Assembly: GCA_020719945.1 (NCBI GenBank)
Contig: DYPL01000015.1
Span: 1-47,829, forward strand
Reading direction: 5' to 3'
Origin: Turneriella parva
Lineage (GTDB): Bacteria > Spirochaetota > Leptospiria > Turneriellales > Turneriellaceae
DNA: 47,829 nt
A model generated the notes under the pieces. That model worked only from the letters and a program-made list of their open reading frames with translations, searched no databases and was not told where the DNA came from. Within the stretch, counting starts at the first letter, position 1; every line of letters starts with the position of its first letter. Below are positions 8,100 through 16,546 of this stretch, in pieces. The position numbers and the translations under genes are program-made.

Positions 8100-9005
8100 T
8101 CATGAAAACAAAAAGTGCATCAAAGCCTTTTGCGCGTGGAGCCTGTTCTCGGCCTGATCAAAAACACGAGAGTAAGAACTTTCAAACGCAGCTTCCGTTA
8201 TTTCCTCTCCCTTGTGGGCTGGAAGGCAGTGGAGCAAAATGCCGCCGTTGTTCATTTTCGATGCAATTTTTTCGTTGAGCTGGTAGGGCATCAGAATAGT
8301 CTTTTTAGCTTCTGCATCCTTTTCTTGGCCCATGGACACCCACACATCGGTATACAGAACATCGGATTCTTTTGCGTCCTTTAGATCGGCAGAAATAGTG
8401 AGCTTGGCCCCCATAGCCTGTGCGGCTTCGACAACGTCATCATCGGGACGATACTCTTTGGGTGAAACTATGACAATTTCTGATCCGGCCAGTGCAGCAC
8501 CAAAAATAAGAGAATGGGCTACATTCGAAGAACCATCGCCCATATACACAATGCGGATTTTATCCGGATGTTTTCCCATTTCCAGAATGGTCTGAAAATC
8601 CGCGAGAGTCTGACTGGGATGATATTTATCTGACAGGCCATTTATCACAGGGATAGAAGAAAACCCGGCAAGCTCCGTCAGTTTTTCGTGCGAGAACGTG
8701 CGTATCATAATCCCGTCCACATAGCGGGACAATACGCGCGCCGTATCTGCCAAGGATTCCCCGCGCGCGATCTGGATTTCATTTCCCGACAACACTATGG
8801 GTGTGCCACCTAACTGCTTAACGCCTACCTCGTAAGAGACGCGCGTGCGCGTAGATGGTTTTTCGAAAAGCAGAGCGATATGCCTGTCCTGTAACGGCGC
8901 ACCGAGAGCACTGCGATTGCGCTTTACCCGCGCCGCATTTTCAAGAATGGAAAAAAATTCTGCGCTGCTGTAATCGCGCAGTGACAGAAAATGACGTAAC
9001 TGCAT
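8100..9005 (-). CDS. argF: Ornithine carbamoyltransferase
   Basis: ArgF makes citrulline from ornithine and carbamoyl phosphate in arginine synthesis. The carbamoyl-phosphate loop STRTR is at 51-55, HPSQTLADFQT follows near 127-137 and the ornithine-site HCLP lies near 260. The SMG loop (WVSMGQE) identifies ornithine rather than aspartate as acceptor. At 301 aa the length is normal. Its ATG overlaps the stop of the SPOR gene by one base (TGATG), so it is translated from the pdxB-coaE-SPOR operon. No other arginine gene is nearby, so no pathway operon is present. Confidence 0.96.
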   Translation of the reverse strand: MQLRHFLSLRDYSSAEFFSILENAARVKRNRSALGAPLQDRHIALLFEKPSTRTRVSYEVGVKQLGGTPIVLSGNEIQIARGESLADTARVLSRYVDGIMIRTFSHEKLTELAGFSSIPVINGLSDKYHPSQTLADFQTILEMGKHPDKIRIVYMGDGSSNVAHSLIFGAALAGSEIVIVSPKEYRPDDDVVEAAQAMGAKLTISADLKDAKESDVLYTDVWVSMGQEKDAEAKKTILMPYQLNEKIASKMNNGGILLHCLPAHKGEEITEAAFESSYSRVFDQAENRLHAQKALMHFLFS

Positions 9006-9583
9006 CAGGATACCACTTTTTTTACGAGAACATTATAATTCAGAGAACGGAGCTTTTCTACCTCTCTTTCGAGATTGCTTTTATTTTCTGTTTTGCCAAC
9101 GCGAACGAACCAGTACAACGTACCTCTGTCTATGCGCGCCTGGATACCTTTTTCCGAAAGTCTGGATACAAGGTGGCGTGCGTCAGACTCCTGGCGGTAG
9201 GCGGCAACCTGAATGGTATAGAATGTCCCGGCACTCGCCTTCTCTACTGTGGAAGGAGGGGCCTTGACAAAAGGATCCGATTCTACAGGCAGTTTTTCTC
9301 CCGGCTCGAGCACAGCATTTTCCTCTACCGTTACCGGCGGTAGGATTTCACTGCCGACATGTGGCAGGACTTCGGTCGGTTCCTGGACAGCAGCCTCAAT
9401 GGGAGACGATTCTTCCTGTAGCGGCAGATCCGGTTCTCTCGCCACGGTAGAATGCTTGCCAAGCGCAATGCCCGCGAACAGGAGCAAACCAGCGAGTAAC
9501 AGCAATAGGCCTGTGACAATCATTACGCGATTTTTATCTAAATTGACTACGTATATTTCCTGTGTATTTGTTTCAGCTTTCAT
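9005..9583 (-). CDS. Single-pass membrane protein with C-terminal SPOR domain
   Basis: SPOR domains bind denuded peptidoglycan glycan strands and often localise to the septum. The 192-aa protein has a short cytoplasmic start, one membrane helix at about 20-42 (MIVTGLLLLLAGLLLF), a Pro/Glu-rich periplasmic linker at 45-115 and a SPOR fold at about 118-190 (FYTIQVAAYRQESDARHLVSRL, then YWFVRVGKTENKSN). Inner-membrane anchoring with a periplasmic C-terminus is inferred. It overlaps coaE by 11 bp and argF by 1 bp. A division or envelope role is likely, but FtsN or DedD orthology cannot be claimed. Confidence 0.88.
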   Translation of the reverse strand: MKAETNTQEIYVVNLDKNRVMIVTGLLLLLAGLLLFAGIALGKHSTVAREPDLPLQEESSPIEAAVQEPTEVLPHVGSEILPPVTVEENAVLEPGEKLPVESDPFVKAPPSTVEKASAGTFYTIQVAAYRQESDARHLVSRLSEKGIQARIDRGTLYWFVRVGKTENKSNLEREVEKLRSLNYNVLVKKVVS

Positions 9584-10214
9584 GGGTTTCTCCCAGCCAT
9601 TTCCAGAGCTTTTCTACCTCTGCGGCGAGCTCGTCTTGCGTCCCTGTATTCATCACTACATAATCGGCTTTTTGGGTTTTCTCATCAAGGGAAATTTGAT
9701 GGTTTAAGCGCGACCGCACGGCATCTTCCGTAATGCTAAGACGCCGGGATGCTCTCTGTACACACACCTCTTCTGGAGCATACACGACAATAGATTTGCC
9801 GACAAGCCCATTGAGTCCCGTCTCAAACAAAAGTGGAATATCGTAAAATATGAGAGTGCTGCGTGGAATTTTTTCGACGAGTTCCGTAAATACACGGCTT
9901 ATGTGGGGGTGCGTTACCGCATTCAACCGACGCGTGTTTTTTTCGCTGGCAAAGGCAACCTCTGCGAGGGCACTTCTGTCAAGAAAATCTCCCTGAAACA
10001 GGGGTGTATCGGGAAAGGCATCGGAAAGCTCTCGCTTCACCTCTTCAAAACGCGAATACGATGGCGTAAAAATCTGACGGGCTATCAGGTCAGCATCGAG
10101 TACGAGTGCTCCCTTCTCTTTTAAAAGTTCGCAGACCGTGGTTTTCCCGCTTCCGATAATTCCCGTGATCGCTGCGACGCGCCTGTAAGCAGACTCTAAT
10201 GCTTCTTCGTTCAT
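9573..10214 (-). CDS. coaE: Dephospho-CoA kinase
   Basis: CoaE performs the last step of coenzyme A synthesis, phosphorylating the ribose 3'-OH. The P-loop GIIGSGKT is at 18-25, followed by LDADLIARQIF (the substrate-site DAD motif), NAVTHPHI and the IPLLFETGL lid region. I start at 10214, giving 213 aa, because this ATG overlaps the pdxB stop as ATGA and has AAGG a few bases upstream; an in-frame ATG at 10235 would add seven residues inside pdxB. It lies between pdxB and the SPOR gene in a tightly overlapped operon. Confidence 0.95.
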   Translation of the reverse strand: MNEEALESAYRRVAAITGIIGSGKTTVCELLKEKGALVLDADLIARQIFTPSYSRFEEVKRELSDAFPDTPLFQGDFLDRSALAEVAFASEKNTRRLNAVTHPHISRVFTELVEKIPRSTLIFYDIPLLFETGLNGLVGKSIVVYAPEEVCVQRASRRLSITEDAVRSRLNHQISLDEKTQKADYVVMNTGTQDELAAEVEKLWKWLGETHES

Positions 10215-11230
10215 ATTATCCTTAATGGGTTCCACAAAGGTTCAAAAAAAGTTTCCGAGTAATTCGGAAAAAAAGCCATAAACTCTATCTGCTCTTGCGC
10301 TGTGTACTCAAAAAATTCTTTTCGCCACGGAAAACTGTTCCGGCGTTCTGAAAAAGAAGCAATATCTTTTTGCAGCAGCTCGCTTTCTCTGGAGAGGAGC
10401 CAGGGCTCTCCAGCAGGCATTGGTGGAAGCAACAGCTCCGGGAAAAAAGTCTGTAACGCTCTGTACAAACCACCCACTCGGCCCCGCGTGCTGTACCCCG
10501 CAATGTGGGGGGTAGAAAAACGACGAATCATAGACGGGGGAGGCGGCTCTACCGGAAACACGTCCTGCGCCCATAATTTTCCAAAGCCGAGAATTGTCTT
10601 ATAGAAATTCTCTTCCCAGATTTCTCCTCTCGATGCCTGTATTACATAAGGAAGAACCCCAAAATAGTTTTCGTTCAGCATGTGCTCCGTTCTGTGTTCG
10701 CCCTCCCGTGTCAGAGGAACGTGGAATGTGGCTACTCCCATAGACAATGCTTTTTCGCGTGAGCTGCCTCCGCTCACAAAAGGATCGTACCATGCAACGG
10801 GAATCTTCATTTTTTCCAGCAACGAAACCACGCCCGAGCCTATGCGGCCACGCCCTATCACCCCCACACCGTCTTCCCTGCGAAACGCGCCGGAATGCCA
10901 GCCTTCGAGAAGTGCTTGCAATACATAGTCAACCACGGCATTGGCATTCGCTCCCTCACCCGTAGATATCTCTATACCTCGGCTGCGCAACTCCCGTTCG
11001 GGTAAATTGTCTGTGCCGGTGGAAATTAGACCTGCTTTCTTGAGTGCAGGTAAATCGGAAAGACAGGGACCGGGATTAAAATTTGCGCGGAATAGAATTG
11101 TCTCAGAATCCGGATTCTGCTGAAAAACGCGGCGGGCAGACTCACAGGAAGTGGGGAAGCGTATGGCTCCCAGCATTTCTGCGAGATCTCCGGGCAATGG
11201 AACGCCCTCCTGTACCAGTACCCTGCTCAT
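10211..11230 (-). CDS. pdxB: Erythronate-4-phosphate dehydrogenase-like D-2-hydroxyacid dehydrogenase
   Basis: PdxB oxidises 4-phosphoerythronate in DXP-independent pyridoxal phosphate synthesis. Features in order: STGTDNLPERELRSRGI, GANANAVVDYVL, the NAD-binding VGVIGRGRIGSGV (Gly-rich loop), VPLTREGEHRTEHMLNE, the arginine motif QASRG, DVFPVEPPPP (the acid position) and the PHIAGYSTRGRVGG segment holding the catalytic His. The HIAGYS and GTDN patterns favour PdxB over other 2-hydroxyacid dehydrogenases. The C-terminal dimerisation tail is divergent. I start at ATG 11230 (339 aa), not at the GTG at 11257, because TTGACC lies exactly 34 nt before 11230, as at other heads here. Confidence 0.85.
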   Translation of the reverse strand: MSRVLVQEGVPLPGDLAEMLGAIRFPTSCESARRVFQQNPDSETILFRANFNPGPCLSDLPALKKAGLISTGTDNLPERELRSRGIEISTGEGANANAVVDYVLQALLEGWHSGAFRREDGVGVIGRGRIGSGVVSLLEKMKIPVAWYDPFVSGGSSREKALSMGVATFHVPLTREGEHRTEHMLNENYFGVLPYVIQASRGEIWEENFYKTILGFGKLWAQDVFPVEPPPPSMIRRFSTPHIAGYSTRGRVGGLYRALQTFFPELLLPPMPAGEPWLLSRESELLQKDIASFSERRNSFPWRKEFFEYTAQEQIEFMAFFPNYSETFFEPLWNPLRII

Positions 11231-11235
11231 TTTCC

Positions 11236-11264
11236 CGAATTTCCTAAAAAAGACCACTGGTCAA
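11236..11264 (-). promoter_or_regulatory. Putative leaderless promoter of pdxB
   Basis: On the minus strand TTGACC (11259-11264), a 17-nt spacer and AATTCG (11236-11241) end 5 nt before the ATG. The divergent promoter for 11307 starts 9 bp away, so the two -35 regions lie almost back to back. Confidence 0.5.
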
Positions 11265-11272
11265 GATATTAC

Positions 11273-11301
11273 TTGTCAAATCAGTGCAAAGTTACAAAAA
11301 A
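11273..11301 (+). promoter_or_regulatory. Putative leaderless promoter of the envelope operon
   Basis: TTGTCA at 11273-11278, 17 nt, then an A-run hexamer at 11296-11301 ends 5 nt before the ATG at 11307. No Shine-Dalgarno site is visible. It would drive the unknown gene and kdsB, and possibly the run as far as ruvX. Confidence 0.4.
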
Positions 11302-11306
11302 TCCGT

Positions 11307-13094
11307 ATGCCTGCGGAATATCAATTCGACCGAACGAGAGAAGCTATCGGAACAGACCGCATAGACGACGGCGAACGCCGCGCCATGCTCGACAAATTTA
11401 AATCGGCCGGTGGCCAGGTTTTGTCAGAGAAAGAACTCCGTAGACAGCAGGCAGAGAAAGAAGCCCTTTCAAAAGAGAGGGGTGGAGCTGTCGGCAAACG
11501 TCCCATGCTCCCCTCTGAAATAGAACGTGAAAAAAAACGCGAAGAAGCTGCCCGCAAAGACTCACAAAGCAAAGATGCCGAACGTGCCAAAAAAAATTAC
11601 TCTGGATTTTTTACGGTACTCTTGTTAAAATTGCGCGCCGCCATGAATGGCCTGGCTCCCTTTGGCGGAAAAGAGGTAAACCCGGCGTTTATGTCTGCCC
11701 TTGCCATCGATCTAAAACAGGCACTCGTAGAATTAAACCTTGTCGGCAACGATTTATTTTTGCAGAATCCTGCCATTGGGAAAAAAATTGTCGCGGCTCT
11801 CGATTCTACCAATCCGCTCCTCATGGAAACCCTTGAATATTCCCACCGCCTTTACAACGCAGAGTTATACAACAGACTCCTCGATACCTATGCAGGCAAC
11901 TCCAATAGCCCGGTTCCCTTTTCCAGCATTGACCAGCCTCTCAAGGCCGTATTTAAGCAACTCTACATATTGTATCCTTTTCAAGAGACACTGCGCAAAG
12001 CTTTTGAAACTGCCTCTTCCGTATTTACCGCCAACGTTACCAACCATGAACAGGCTGCTGCCTTCGACCAAAAAAAGAAAAGGCTGTCCCGCGATTTGCG
12101 CACCATCTTCCAGGTTATTTTTCCCAAAATGACGCTCTTGATTCAACGCATTGACGGAGTGGAGTATCCACCCTTCAGCGCTCTTCTCGAAAAAGCCATT
12201 GATCTGCAACTCGACGAAAAACTTGGCCAGAGGAAAAAAGGACAGGAAACATCTTACGATGCAGCCCACTCTAAAACTGCAGAAGAAGAAACAGCAACAC
12301 CAGACAATTCTTCCGAAGGCAACCAAGAAGAAAAAAAAGAAGACGAGAAAGAAAATGCCAATCCCATTCTCAAAACCAGAGAATACCAGTATGGAAAGGG
12401 TATCATGGATGCCATGGCCCCTCCCCGTCTCAAGGAAAAATACGATCCACAAAACAAGATTAACTTTGTTCAACTAAACGATAAAGTGTATCTGGCTTAT
12501 CTTTTTTTCCAGGAGTTTGACTACGAATATTCTTTTGTCTTAACAACCAATAAAATAAAGATAAATGTTGACTACTCCGCCGGCGTTAAGGTGAATCATA
12601 AAAATGAGCTCACCGATATTTACGACGAAGCACGGGGAATATTCCGCGCTTTCGAAAAATATACCGAATCTGTTCTCGAATACGAAAAGCTCAAAAATAA
12701 TAAAATGAGCTCAAACTATATTGAACAATCCAAACTGGAAACCAAAGCGTTAGGCCGCGTTGACATTGAAGCGAGAAACGCACGGGCGCTGATTCGAAAT
12801 TTCATGGATAAAGTGACCAAAGCACTCGGAAAACTCATTGCAGACATGAAGGGCGAAAAACTCATAATTGGGAATATGGACGAAACAATTGTCTTTGATG
12901 CCGCCATGGAAAGGAAGAAAAGGCTCAACGGAAAGCCCGTCCAGAACTGCATTCTCGAAGCCTACAGCTATGCTCTTGCGTTGCGCGAACGACTCTCCAC
13001 GGGAGACCTGTTTGGCGGCCATATCCAGATGACTCCCGAAGAAATGATCAAATCCTTTGCCGATACATACGATACGGGAAATCCTGAATCATGA
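11307..13094 (+). CDS. Conserved-looking hypothetical protein upstream of kdsB
   Basis: I do not recognise this 595-aa protein. It has no signal peptide or membrane helix, so it is probably cytoplasmic. Residues 20-110 are strongly charged with Lys/Glu/Arg runs and look helical or coiled. About 115-320 is a mixed helical region with regular hydrophobics. A second very acidic/lysine segment (about 325-360) links to a C-terminal half with aromatic-rich stretches (AYLFFQEFDYEYSF). The start at 11307 (MPAEYQFDR) is chosen because the upstream frame overlaps pdxB and looks non-coding. Its stop overlaps the kdsB start (ATGA), so the two are coupled, hinting at an envelope link. Function unknown. 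Confidence 0.75.
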   Translation: MPAEYQFDRTREAIGTDRIDDGERRAMLDKFKSAGGQVLSEKELRRQQAEKEALSKERGGAVGKRPMLPSEIEREKKREEAARKDSQSKDAERAKKNYSGFFTVLLLKLRAAMNGLAPFGGKEVNPAFMSALAIDLKQALVELNLVGNDLFLQNPAIGKKIVAALDSTNPLLMETLEYSHRLYNAELYNRLLDTYAGNSNSPVPFSSIDQPLKAVFKQLYILYPFQETLRKAFETASSVFTANVTNHEQAAAFDQKKKRLSRDLRTIFQVIFPKMTLLIQRIDGVEYPPFSALLEKAIDLQLDEKLGQRKKGQETSYDAAHSKTAEEETATPDNSSEGNQEEKKEDEKENANPILKTREYQYGKGIMDAMAPPRLKEKYDPQNKINFVQLNDKVYLAYLFFQEFDYEYSFVLTTNKIKINVDYSAGVKVNHKNELTDIYDEARGIFRAFEKYTESVLEYEKLKNNKMSSNYIEQSKLETKALGRVDIEARNARALIRNFMDKVTKALGKLIADMKGEKLIIGNMDETIVFDAAMERKKRLNGKPVQNCILEAYSYALALRERLSTGDLFGGHIQMTPEEMIKSFADTYDTGNPES

Positions 13095-13822
13095 AAACGC
13101 TCGCAGTCATCCCCGCTCGCATGGCTTCTACGCGTTTTCCCGGAAAGCCGCTCGCCAATATCCAGGGAATCCCCATGGTGGTAAGAGTGGCTATCCTGGC
13201 AAAACAGGCCAACCGCATAGACGATGTCGTTGTAGCTACCGACGATGAGACTATTTTGCGCGTCGTGCAGGAATACGGACACAATGCTTTGCTCACCTCA
13301 CCAGATCATCGATCCGGCTTTGACAGACTTGTAGAAACTTCTATTAAACTTCCCGGTTATGGCGCGTATATCAATGTTCAGGGCGACGAACCGCTCATCG
13401 ATCCGGGCGTTATCGATTCCGTTACTTCCCTGCTCGCAAATCCAGGCTGTTCCATTTCGACCTCTGCCATTCCAATACAAAACGAGGAAGACTATCTAAA
13501 TCCAAACATTGTCAAAGTAGTCTTTGATTCAATGCAAAAAGCTCTCTATTTTTCCCGATCACCCATTCCGCACTACCGCGACAAATTTGCAGAAAAAGAA
13601 AAACCGTGGAAGCATCAGGGAATTTATGGTTTTCGATCCGAAGTTCTGCCAGAACTCTCCAGCCTGGAACCATCTGCCCTGGAAATCGCAGAATCCCTGG
13701 AGCAACTGCGCTTTTTGCAAAATGGTTTTTCCATCTGCGTAACCAGCACCAACAAAGAATCCATTGGAGTTGACATGCCTGCTGATATAGAAAAAGTAAT
13801 CCAGGCACTGTCAGAATCCTGA
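13091..13822 (+). CDS. kdsB: 3-deoxy-manno-octulosonate cytidylyltransferase (CMP-Kdo synthetase)
   Basis: KdsB activates Kdo with CTP so that WaaA (present at 30511) can attach it to lipid A. The nucleotide-binding signature PARMASTRFPGKPLA is at 8-22. DVVVATDD, TSPDHRSGFDR (usually SGTDR), NVQGDEPLI with the metal-binding Asp, and YFSRSPIPH follow, then the dimer segment WKHQGIYGFR. Length (243 aa) is normal. The start overlaps the stop of the unknown 595-aa gene as ATGA. Cytosolic enzyme; the assignment is firm. Confidence 0.96.
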   Translation: MKTLAVIPARMASTRFPGKPLANIQGIPMVVRVAILAKQANRIDDVVVATDDETILRVVQEYGHNALLTSPDHRSGFDRLVETSIKLPGYGAYINVQGDEPLIDPGVIDSVTSLLANPGCSISTSAIPIQNEEDYLNPNIVKVVFDSMQKALYFSRSPIPHYRDKFAEKEKPWKHQGIYGFRSEVLPELSSLEPSALEIAESLEQLRFLQNGFSICVTSTNKESIGVDMPADIEKVIQALSES

Positions 13823-13856
13823 ACAGGGATACAGAAGCTACACAGGAGATGCACTC

Positions 13857-14432
13857 ATGAAAAAAAATAGAAACAAAGTCAGTCCGCCGGATTTTGCGCG
13901 AACCAATTACTATATAGACAAACCTTTTCAAAACCAGTTTTTGATCAGCTTTTCTACCGTTGTACTTTTAAGTACCATCCTGTTTTTTGCCATCATGGCC
14001 GTATTGCATTACCAGGCCTTTGATCTTCTGCCAGACAAGGCAGCTGTGCTCGTACAACAGGAAAGCACGGATAAAGCCGTCTTTATTCATATAGACGAAA
14101 AAGGTACAGCGCAGGTAGACGAACAAAAAGGCATTCCGTATCTCCCGGCATCCAAAAAAGTTTACAGCGCTTTTGATCTGTATTTTCTCCCGGTGCTGTT
14201 TGTAACAGCCATGAATATTCTGCTCATTCTGCTTTTCTCTCTCTTTTTCTCGCACCGTCTGGCGGGGCCCATGCTTCGCATTAAATTTACGTTAAAAAAT
14301 TATCTGGAAGGAAATGGTTTTGAGAGAATCCATTTGCGCCAGGGAGATTTTATGCAGGATGTTGGCGAGCTCATCAACGAAGCCCTGGAAGAAAAAACTC
14401 TCAAAATTAAAAATCCCAACCGTAAAAAATGA
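13857..14432 (+). CDS. Two-helix membrane protein ending in a HAMP-like domain
   Basis: The 191-aa protein has a basic cytoplasmic start, membrane helices at about 28-52 and 107-131, and a periplasmic loop of some 55 residues between them. After helix 2 comes a HAMP-like segment (FSHRLAGPMLRIKFTLKNYLEG, then RIHLRQGDFMQDVGELINEALEE), which ends in a short basic tail. SHRxAGP and the xLRxGDxxxxLxxxxN pattern are typical of HAMP linkers in signalling proteins, but no kinase, cyclase or chemotaxis output domain follows. It could partner another sensor or be a remnant. SD AGGAGA precedes the ATG, 34 bp after kdsB. Confidence 0.75.
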   Translation: MKKNRNKVSPPDFARTNYYIDKPFQNQFLISFSTVVLLSTILFFAIMAVLHYQAFDLLPDKAAVLVQQESTDKAVFIHIDEKGTAQVDEQKGIPYLPASKKVYSAFDLYFLPVLFVTAMNILLILLFSLFFSHRLAGPMLRIKFTLKNYLEGNGFERIHLRQGDFMQDVGELINEALEEKTLKIKNPNRKK

Positions 14433-14440
14433 GGCACGCG

Positions 14441-15094
14441 ATGAAACAAATTCTTTTTTTCGCAATTTCGGCAGCTTTGTTTGCCCAGCAACAGGATCCC
14501 TCCCAGGATTTATTCAACGACATTGACAGCAGAGGTATGGAAGCAGCCCGCGATTTTATGTATCTCGCAGAAGATGACACCATCAAACCACCTTTGAAAT
14601 CACGAGCCATTTTGCGCCTGAGCGTTCTGATCTCCTCCGAAGAAAACAAATCGCACGAAGTGGTTGCATCCTTTCTAAAGGCCCTGGGGAAAAATATGCA
14701 TCCCAAAATGGATCTTCTGGTTCGAGAAAGCACCTGCCAGGCTTTAGCATCTTTCCGCAAAACAAAATCAGAGGACGACGCCCTGCTGCTCATCGAGAAA
14801 ATTTTGGGAAGTGACTTTGAAGAGAAAGTGCAGGTTGCCTGTGCACACTCCCTGGGGGAATATAGAAACAGACTCGAAACTGCGACAAATATTCTTCTGA
14901 AAAGGCTGGAAATCATTAACGCCAAACAGTCCACCGATCCGGTAGATTACGTCGTCACTGCGGAAATTTCCCGTTCGTTAGGAGAACTTGGCCACCGGAA
15001 GAGTTACATTCCTCTCATGAAAATACTGCAATCCCGGTATCCCATTTCCGTTAAGAAAGAGGCACAAAAGGCCGTGAAAAAGATCCAATGGTAA
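14441..15094 (+). CDS. Exported HEAT-repeat-like protein
   Basis: A signal peptide (MKQILFFAISAALFA) leads a 217-aa protein made of paired helices. Patterns such as PLKSRAILRLSVLI, VRESTCQALASFR, VQVACAHSLGEYR, TAEISRSLGELG and VKKEAQKAVKKI resemble HEAT/PBS-type repeats, which mediate protein contacts. A periplasmic location is inferred. GAGG six bases upstream favours ATG 14441; the ATG at 14429 forms an ATGA overlap with the HAMP gene and would add four residues. Specific partner unknown, but it is co-transcribed with envelope genes. Confidence 0.75.
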   Translation: MKQILFFAISAALFAQQQDPSQDLFNDIDSRGMEAARDFMYLAEDDTIKPPLKSRAILRLSVLISSEENKSHEVVASFLKALGKNMHPKMDLLVRESTCQALASFRKTKSEDDALLLIEKILGSDFEEKVQVACAHSLGEYRNRLETATNILLKRLEIINAKQSTDPVDYVVTAEISRSLGELGHRKSYIPLMKILQSRYPISVKKEAQKAVKKIQW

Positions 15095-15894
15095 TTAAGC
15101 CAAACCGCAATATCTGGAAATCATGGCTTCCCAACGGATTTACAATCGGCAACCTGATTTTCGGTTTTTTTTCCATCATAATTTCAGCAAAAGGTTTGTA
15201 CCAGTATCAGGCGAGCGATTTTATGCTCGCTTCCCTGTTGATTGCCATTGCTGCGGCTTTTGATGGAATAGATGGCCCTCTTGCTCGACACCTCGGAACC
15301 AACTCCGACATCGGAGAACAGCTCGACTCCCTTGCTGACCTGACCACGTTTGGAATTGCTCCAGCCATGTTTCTGTATGCACTCAGTCTCCACGAAGTTT
15401 CTTTTACAATTGGCCAGGGAGACTCCCGGCTGACTGTGCCTGCTGGAATGTTTCTCTCTGCAATCTATCCGGCTGCTGCGGCCTACCGCCTAGCCCGCTT
15501 TAATGCGGCGCACCAGAAAAAATCCTTTACCGGGCTCCCCTCTCCCGTGGCCGGCCTTACTATCGCACTGCTTGCATTCCCCGGCCTTAAGGGCATTGTT
15601 CCGGGAGTTCTTTTTTCTGCCCTGCTTTTGCTCGCTCTCTCTTTTTTAATGGTGAGTACCATTCCCTACGAAAAACCAAAACCCAGCCCCGTTCCTAAAC
15701 GCTATCTCTTTGCCATGGCAATGCTGGTTGGACTCGCCCTTTTTATTGTATTCGCACTAAAATGGTACTGGCTGTTTTATGCCGCCATAGCTACCTATAT
15801 TCTGTCCGGAATTCTTACCCTTCTCGTTACATTTTTAGACAGACACCATTTATTTCAAAATCTGAAAGTACCAGCAAACGATGAAAATCCATGA
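15088..15894 (+). CDS. pssA: CDP-diacylglycerol-serine O-phosphatidyltransferase
   Basis: PssA makes phosphatidylserine, the precursor of phosphatidylethanolamine. The CDP-alcohol phosphotransferase signature D-G-x2-A-R-x8-G-x3-D-x3-D is complete at residues 62-84. WLPNGFTIGNLIFGF and STIPYEKPKP are typical of bacterial type-II PssA. Several membrane helices fill the 268 aa, placing it in the inner membrane. The start overlaps the HEAT gene stop by 7 bp (ATGGTAA). Phosphatidylinositol or glycerophosphate synthases share the signature, but the N-terminal pattern favours PssA. No psd gene is in the window. Confidence 0.88.
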   Translation: MVIKPNRNIWKSWLPNGFTIGNLIFGFFSIIISAKGLYQYQASDFMLASLLIAIAAAFDGIDGPLARHLGTNSDIGEQLDSLADLTTFGIAPAMFLYALSLHEVSFTIGQGDSRLTVPAGMFLSAIYPAAAAYRLARFNAAHQKKSFTGLPSPVAGLTIALLAFPGLKGIVPGVLFSALLLLALSFLMVSTIPYEKPKPSPVPKRYLFAMAMLVGLALFIVFALKWYWLFYAAIATYILSGILTLLVTFLDRHHLFQNLKVPANDENP

Positions 15895-15943
15895 CTCTCA
15901 CAAAAACTCCTTTTCTCCCCATAGTGCCTCCTTAGGGTTGCCC

Positions 15944-16546
15944 ATGTTTCTACACAGAATTCTGAGCCTTGCGCTCATTTTACTTACAGCTTCTCTGTCC
16001 GCTGCCGCACAGGAAGACGACATACTCGTAACAGACAAACTGATGGAACACTATCTGGGAAAAAATGATTCCATGTACTCATCATCAGAACACATTTTTG
16101 GGACCATCTTTATGGGCCTTGTCTCGGGAGTTGCCTTTGGAGCGGCAGGCTCTCTCATGGCATACCACTCCTCCGACGAAACGGCAAACCTCAATAATCT
16201 TTACCTTTATGGCGGTGTTTTCGGAATAGGCGGAGCTCTCACTGGACTCGGCATAGCCGCAGCCGAACAATTCCAGGACGACTACTTTTCCATGGGACCC
16301 GATGCCCTCGAGTACACATGGTTTGGAACGTTAGGCGGGGCGGCACTTGGAGCCATGGCGGGCGCGATTCCCTATGCCAGCTCTGGCAGTACAGACGATC
16401 TATTGCATTATACCGGCTATGGTGCCATGGCGGGCCTCGCTACGGGATTAACGCTCTGGCTTTTCAAAATTCCTTCTTACTACTCTGTTACTTCATATAT
16501 CACTCCCGAACAATGGAGCGTTGGCCTCCGCTATACCTGGTATTGA
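15944..16546 (+). CDS. Small glycine-rich envelope protein, function unknown
   Basis: I do not recognise this protein. From ATG 15944 it is 200 aa: a signal peptide (MFLHRILSLALILL to about residue 22), a short polar segment and then at least four Gly/Ala-rich hydrophobic helices with small-xxx-small patterns (GTIFMGLVSGVAFGAAGSL, GGVFGIGGALTGLGIAA, GTLGGAALGAMAGA). It ends in an aromatic tail WSVGLRYTWY. Tight helix packing or a membrane oligomer is plausible, and the terminal aromatic pattern recalls beta-barrel proteins, so both are open. An in-frame ATG at 15881 overlapping pssA is the alternative start. Its stop overlaps ompH (TGATG). Confidence 0.65.
   Translation: MFLHRILSLALILLTASLSAAAQEDDILVTDKLMEHYLGKNDSMYSSSEHIFGTIFMGLVSGVAFGAAGSLMAYHSSDETANLNNLYLYGGVFGIGGALTGLGIAAAEQFQDDYFSMGPDALEYTWFGTLGGAALGAMAGAIPYASSGSTDDLLHYTGYGAMAGLATGLTLWLFKIPSYYSVTSYITPEQWSVGLRYTWY

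Noticed and set aside
12300-12360. Long A-runs in the 595-aa gene as a phase-variation tract
   Set aside because: A-runs are frequent throughout the genome segment as Lys codons, and the frame is intact with normal coupling to kdsB.
16318-16545. Longer ompH frame starting in the preceding gene
   Set aside because: The extra residues are not family-like, and a perfect signal peptide begins at 16546.
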